Shown: positions 6,264 through 7,837 of the stretch, in pieces
How positions within the stretch are numbered: position 1 is the stretch's first letter
Layout of the letters: each line of letters starts with the position of its first letter
DNA from: T1SED10-198M sp003554345 [NCBI: Candidatus Sumerlaeota bacterium]
Lineage (GTDB): Bacteria; Sumerlaeota; T1SED10-198M
Direction: 5' to 3'
Length of the DNA: 7,837 bases
Assembly (NCBI GenBank): GCA_003554345.1
Contig: PWGE01000029.1
Location: 1 to 7,837 of the forward strand
Made by a program: the position numbers and the translations under genes
Notes under the pieces: model-generated
Databases searched by the model: none
Told to the model about the DNA's origin: nothing
Seen by the model: only the letters and a program-made list of their open reading frames with translations

Positions 6264-7712
6264 TTAATAAGCTCGCGCAAAATAGACCCATCGGGTATCT
6301 CCTTCGTCACACCATATGCATGATGTATCATGAGATGGCTGATCAAAGGGGATGCAACGGATAGTAGCTTTTGTCCGGTCTTTTATATGTTCTTCACATG
6401 ATGCCTTTCCACACCAGGGGGAGTATATAAAGCCTCGTTTTTCTTCCATCACTTTCTGGAATTCCTCGAAATTCTCGGTACGGCTGGGGTTTTTCTCTCG
6501 AAATTCTAAAGCCTGTTTAAACATGTTTTGCTGGATATCTTCAAGCAAATCTCCGAGCTGTTTTTCAGGATTTGCCAGCGGTAAGCTGTTTTTTTCACCG
6601 TTATCACGCCGTACCACCATCATCTGGTCCTTTTGCAGATCTCGTGGTCCTACCTCTATACGTAAAGGGACACCCTTCATTTCATATTCATTAAACTTCC
6701 AGCCAGGTGTGAATTTGTCATTGTCGTCGAGTTTGACTCGAAATGTATCTTTCATTTTATCATATAGCTCTCTTACTTTTGCCAGTACTTCTTCACGCTG
6801 TTTTTTTACCAGGATAGGAATGATAACTATCTGGTAAGGAGCAATGGAAGGAGGGAGACGGAGTCCTCTTTCATCACCATGGGTCATTATTACTCCTCCA
6901 ATAAGGCGCGTGGAAACCCCCCAGGATGTTTGCCACACGTATTTCTCCTGCTGGTCTTCATCCAGATATTTGATGTCGAAAACGCGGGCAAAATGCTGCC
7001 CCAGGTTATGAGAGGTCCCGGCTTGCAGGGCTTTCCCATCTTTCATCAGGCCCTCGATACAATATGTTTTTTGTGCCCCGGCAAATTTTTCACTGTCAGA
7101 TTTTAATCCTTTGAGAACGGGCATTGCCAGCACATTTTCAGCAAATTCTGTATATACATTCAGCATTTTCAAAGTCTCTTCCTGTGCTTCTTCTTCTGTT
7201 CTATGAGCAGTATGTCCTTCCTGCCAGAGGAATTCCGTAGTTCTCAGGAATAAGCGGGTCACTTTTTCCCATCGAACCACGTTTGCCCATTGGTTGATTA
7301 ATACAGGCAAATCGCGATAAGAACGTATCCATTTGGCATAGGTGCTGCAAATGATGGCTTCAGAGGTGGGGCGGATACCTAACCGCTCTTCCAGCGGTTC
7401 TTCGCCACCCTGGGTAACCCAGGCTACTTCTGGTGCAAAACCCTCCACATGGTCCGCTTCCTTTTGAAGTAAACTTTCCGGACAGAAAAGAGGGAAATAG
7501 GCATTTTGATGTCCCGTCTCTTTTATTCGCCGGTCAAGCGCTTGCTGTATGTTTTCCCACAGGGCATAGCCATAGGGCTTAATGATCATGCATCCTTTGA
7601 CAATGAAATAATCAGCCAGGTCTGCTTTTCGTACTACATCGATATACCATCGGGAAAAGTCGTCTTCCTGATCCTGTATTTCTTGTACATATCCTTTGTC
7701 GTCTTTTTTCAT
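6264..7712 (-). CDS. proS: Prolyl-tRNA synthetase, archaeal/eukaryotic-type
   Basis: A 482-residue class II prolyl-tRNA synthetase that charges tRNA-Pro in the cytoplasm. It is the short archaeal/eukaryotic-like form: no ~180-residue editing insertion sits between motifs 2 and 3, and there is an extra C-terminal zinc-type domain. Seen: motif 1 region ending YFPLFCPESLL (72-82), the RPTSE proline-site loop (114-118), motif 2 block LRTTEFLWQEGHTAH (156-170), AGTSHNLGQHFA (231-242), motif 3 GGVIMTHGDERGLRLPPSIAP (272-292), an anticodon-binding domain (about 293-400), and the C-terminal domain with C434, C439, C465 and C468 as likely zinc ligands. The chain ends VYFARAY, with the terminal tyrosine typical of this type. 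The ATG is preceded by GAAAGGAG at 8 nt. It starts 3 nt after the stop of a partial upstream gene, so it is probably not the operon's first gene. The call is firm. Confidence 0.97.
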   Translation of the reverse strand: MKKDDKGYVQEIQDQEDDFSRWYIDVVRKADLADYFIVKGCMIIKPYGYALWENIQQALDRRIKETGHQNAYFPLFCPESLLQKEADHVEGFAPEVAWVTQGGEEPLEERLGIRPTSEAIICSTYAKWIRSYRDLPVLINQWANVVRWEKVTRLFLRTTEFLWQEGHTAHRTEEEAQEETLKMLNVYTEFAENVLAMPVLKGLKSDSEKFAGAQKTYCIEGLMKDGKALQAGTSHNLGQHFARVFDIKYLDEDQQEKYVWQTSWGVSTRLIGGVIMTHGDERGLRLPPSIAPYQIVIIPILVKKQREEVLAKVRELYDKMKDTFRVKLDDNDKFTPGWKFNEYEMKGVPLRIEVGPRDLQKDQMMVVRRDNGEKNSLPLANPEKQLGDLLEDIQQNMFKQALEFREKNPSRTENFEEFQKVMEEKRGFIYSPWCGKASCEEHIKDRTKATIRCIPFDQPSHDTSCIWCDEGDTRWVYFARAY

Positions 7713-7715
7713 AAG

Positions 7716-7837
7716 TTACTCTCCTTTCTTTTCGTCATTGTTTGTTTCCATTTCGCAATGGGTTAACATGCCACCCCGGATGTTATAAGTGAGCTTGATT
7801 TTCAGGTAAGAAGGGTGCAAGACCTTTTGAAGGTCGG
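7716..7837 (-). CDS. 3' end of an upstream gene, possibly QueF-like (preQ1 reductase) C-terminus
   Basis: On the - strand a frame is open from the right edge for 39 codons to a TAA at 7716-7718, only 3 nt before the proS ATG. The frame reads DLQKVLHPSYLKIKLTYNIR (first 20 residues from 7835), then GGMLTHCEMETNNDEKKGE. The proS ribosome binding site is built into its last codons, the same tight packing seen at the other junctions, which supports it as real coding sequence. The pattern of a (D/H)P-x-(Y/W)-L stretch, then a short strand and N-(I/V)-RGG, resembles from memory the C-terminus of QueF-type 7-cyano-7-deazaguanine reductases (T-fold family; queuosine synthesis). This match is weak and rests on a few residues, so other proteins remain possible. 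The other two frames of this strand hit stops within this stretch. Confidence 0.5.
   Translation of the reverse strand, partial: DLQKVLHPSYLKIKLTYNIRGGMLTHCEMETNNDEKKGE
7721..7728 (-). promoter_or_regulatory. Shine-Dalgarno GAAAGGAG for proS, inside the end of the upstream gene
   Basis: GAAAGGAG on the - strand ends 8 nt before the proS ATG at 7712. It overlaps the last codons (AAG AAA GGA GAG TAA region) of the partial upstream frame. It fixes the proS start and fits stop-start coupling between the two genes. Confidence 0.8.

Noticed and set aside
6352-6837. 161-codon open frame on the + strand, opposite proS
   Set aside because: It is antisense to the conserved anticodon-binding and C-terminal domains of proS, is rich in Ser and Phe as expected of a complement shadow, and has no family resemblance.
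7821-7835. Perfect inverted repeat GACCTT-TTG-AAGGTC near the right edge
   Set aside because: It falls inside the first codons of the open frame of the partial upstream gene, has no T tract, and is short enough to occur by chance.
1-7837. An undescribed multi-gene system such as a defence island, mobile element or biosynthetic cluster
   Set aside because: Every sizeable gene belongs to a known family, mostly core functions. There are no transposase, integrase, phage, toxin or nuclease-defence features and no direct repeats or arrays that I could see.

Overview
The window looks like a stretch of core genome from a diderm (Gram-negative-type) bacterium of moderate GC content. The evidence for an outer membrane is a partial LpxL/HtrB-type lipid A acyltransferase at the left edge. 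I cannot place the organism to phylum. An archaeal/eukaryotic-type prolyl-tRNA synthetase and a 7TM-HD (PgpH/YqfF-type) phosphodiesterase beside a lipid A gene fit many lineages outside the classical gammaproteobacteria.

Layout. Positions 1-403 on the + strand hold the 3' end of the acyltransferase gene. A 161-bp convergent intergenic region follows (404-564). Everything from 565 to the right edge reads on the - strand and looks like one very compact operon. In transcription order (right to left) it holds: the last 39 codons of a gene that may be queF; proS; a family 2 glycosyltransferase; an XdhC-family protein; a PhoH-family ATPase; a 7TM-HD phosphodiesterase; ybeY; and a DUF502 membrane protein. 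The junctions are, in order, a 3-nt gap, a 20-nt gap, a 26-nt overlap, a 4-nt gap, a 20-nt overlap, a 53-nt overlap and a 4-nt ATGA overlap. No internal promoter or terminator is evident.

Function. The operon joins translation and RNA functions (proS, phoH, ybeY, perhaps queF for tRNA queuosine) with a probable cyclic-dinucleotide phosphodiesterase and envelope functions (glycosyltransferase, DUF502). The phoH - 7TM-HD - ybeY core is a widely conserved arrangement. The XdhC gene is the least expected member, because no molybdenum hydroxylase gene lies in view.

I found no mobile element, CRISPR array, tRNA, rRNA or convincing riboswitch, and nothing that amounts to a previously undescribed system. 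The points most worth a second look are the Asp-to-Thr change in the YbeY zinc motif, the long 7TM-HD/ybeY overlap without a visible ribosome binding site, the orphan xdhC, and the unidentified gene at the right edge.
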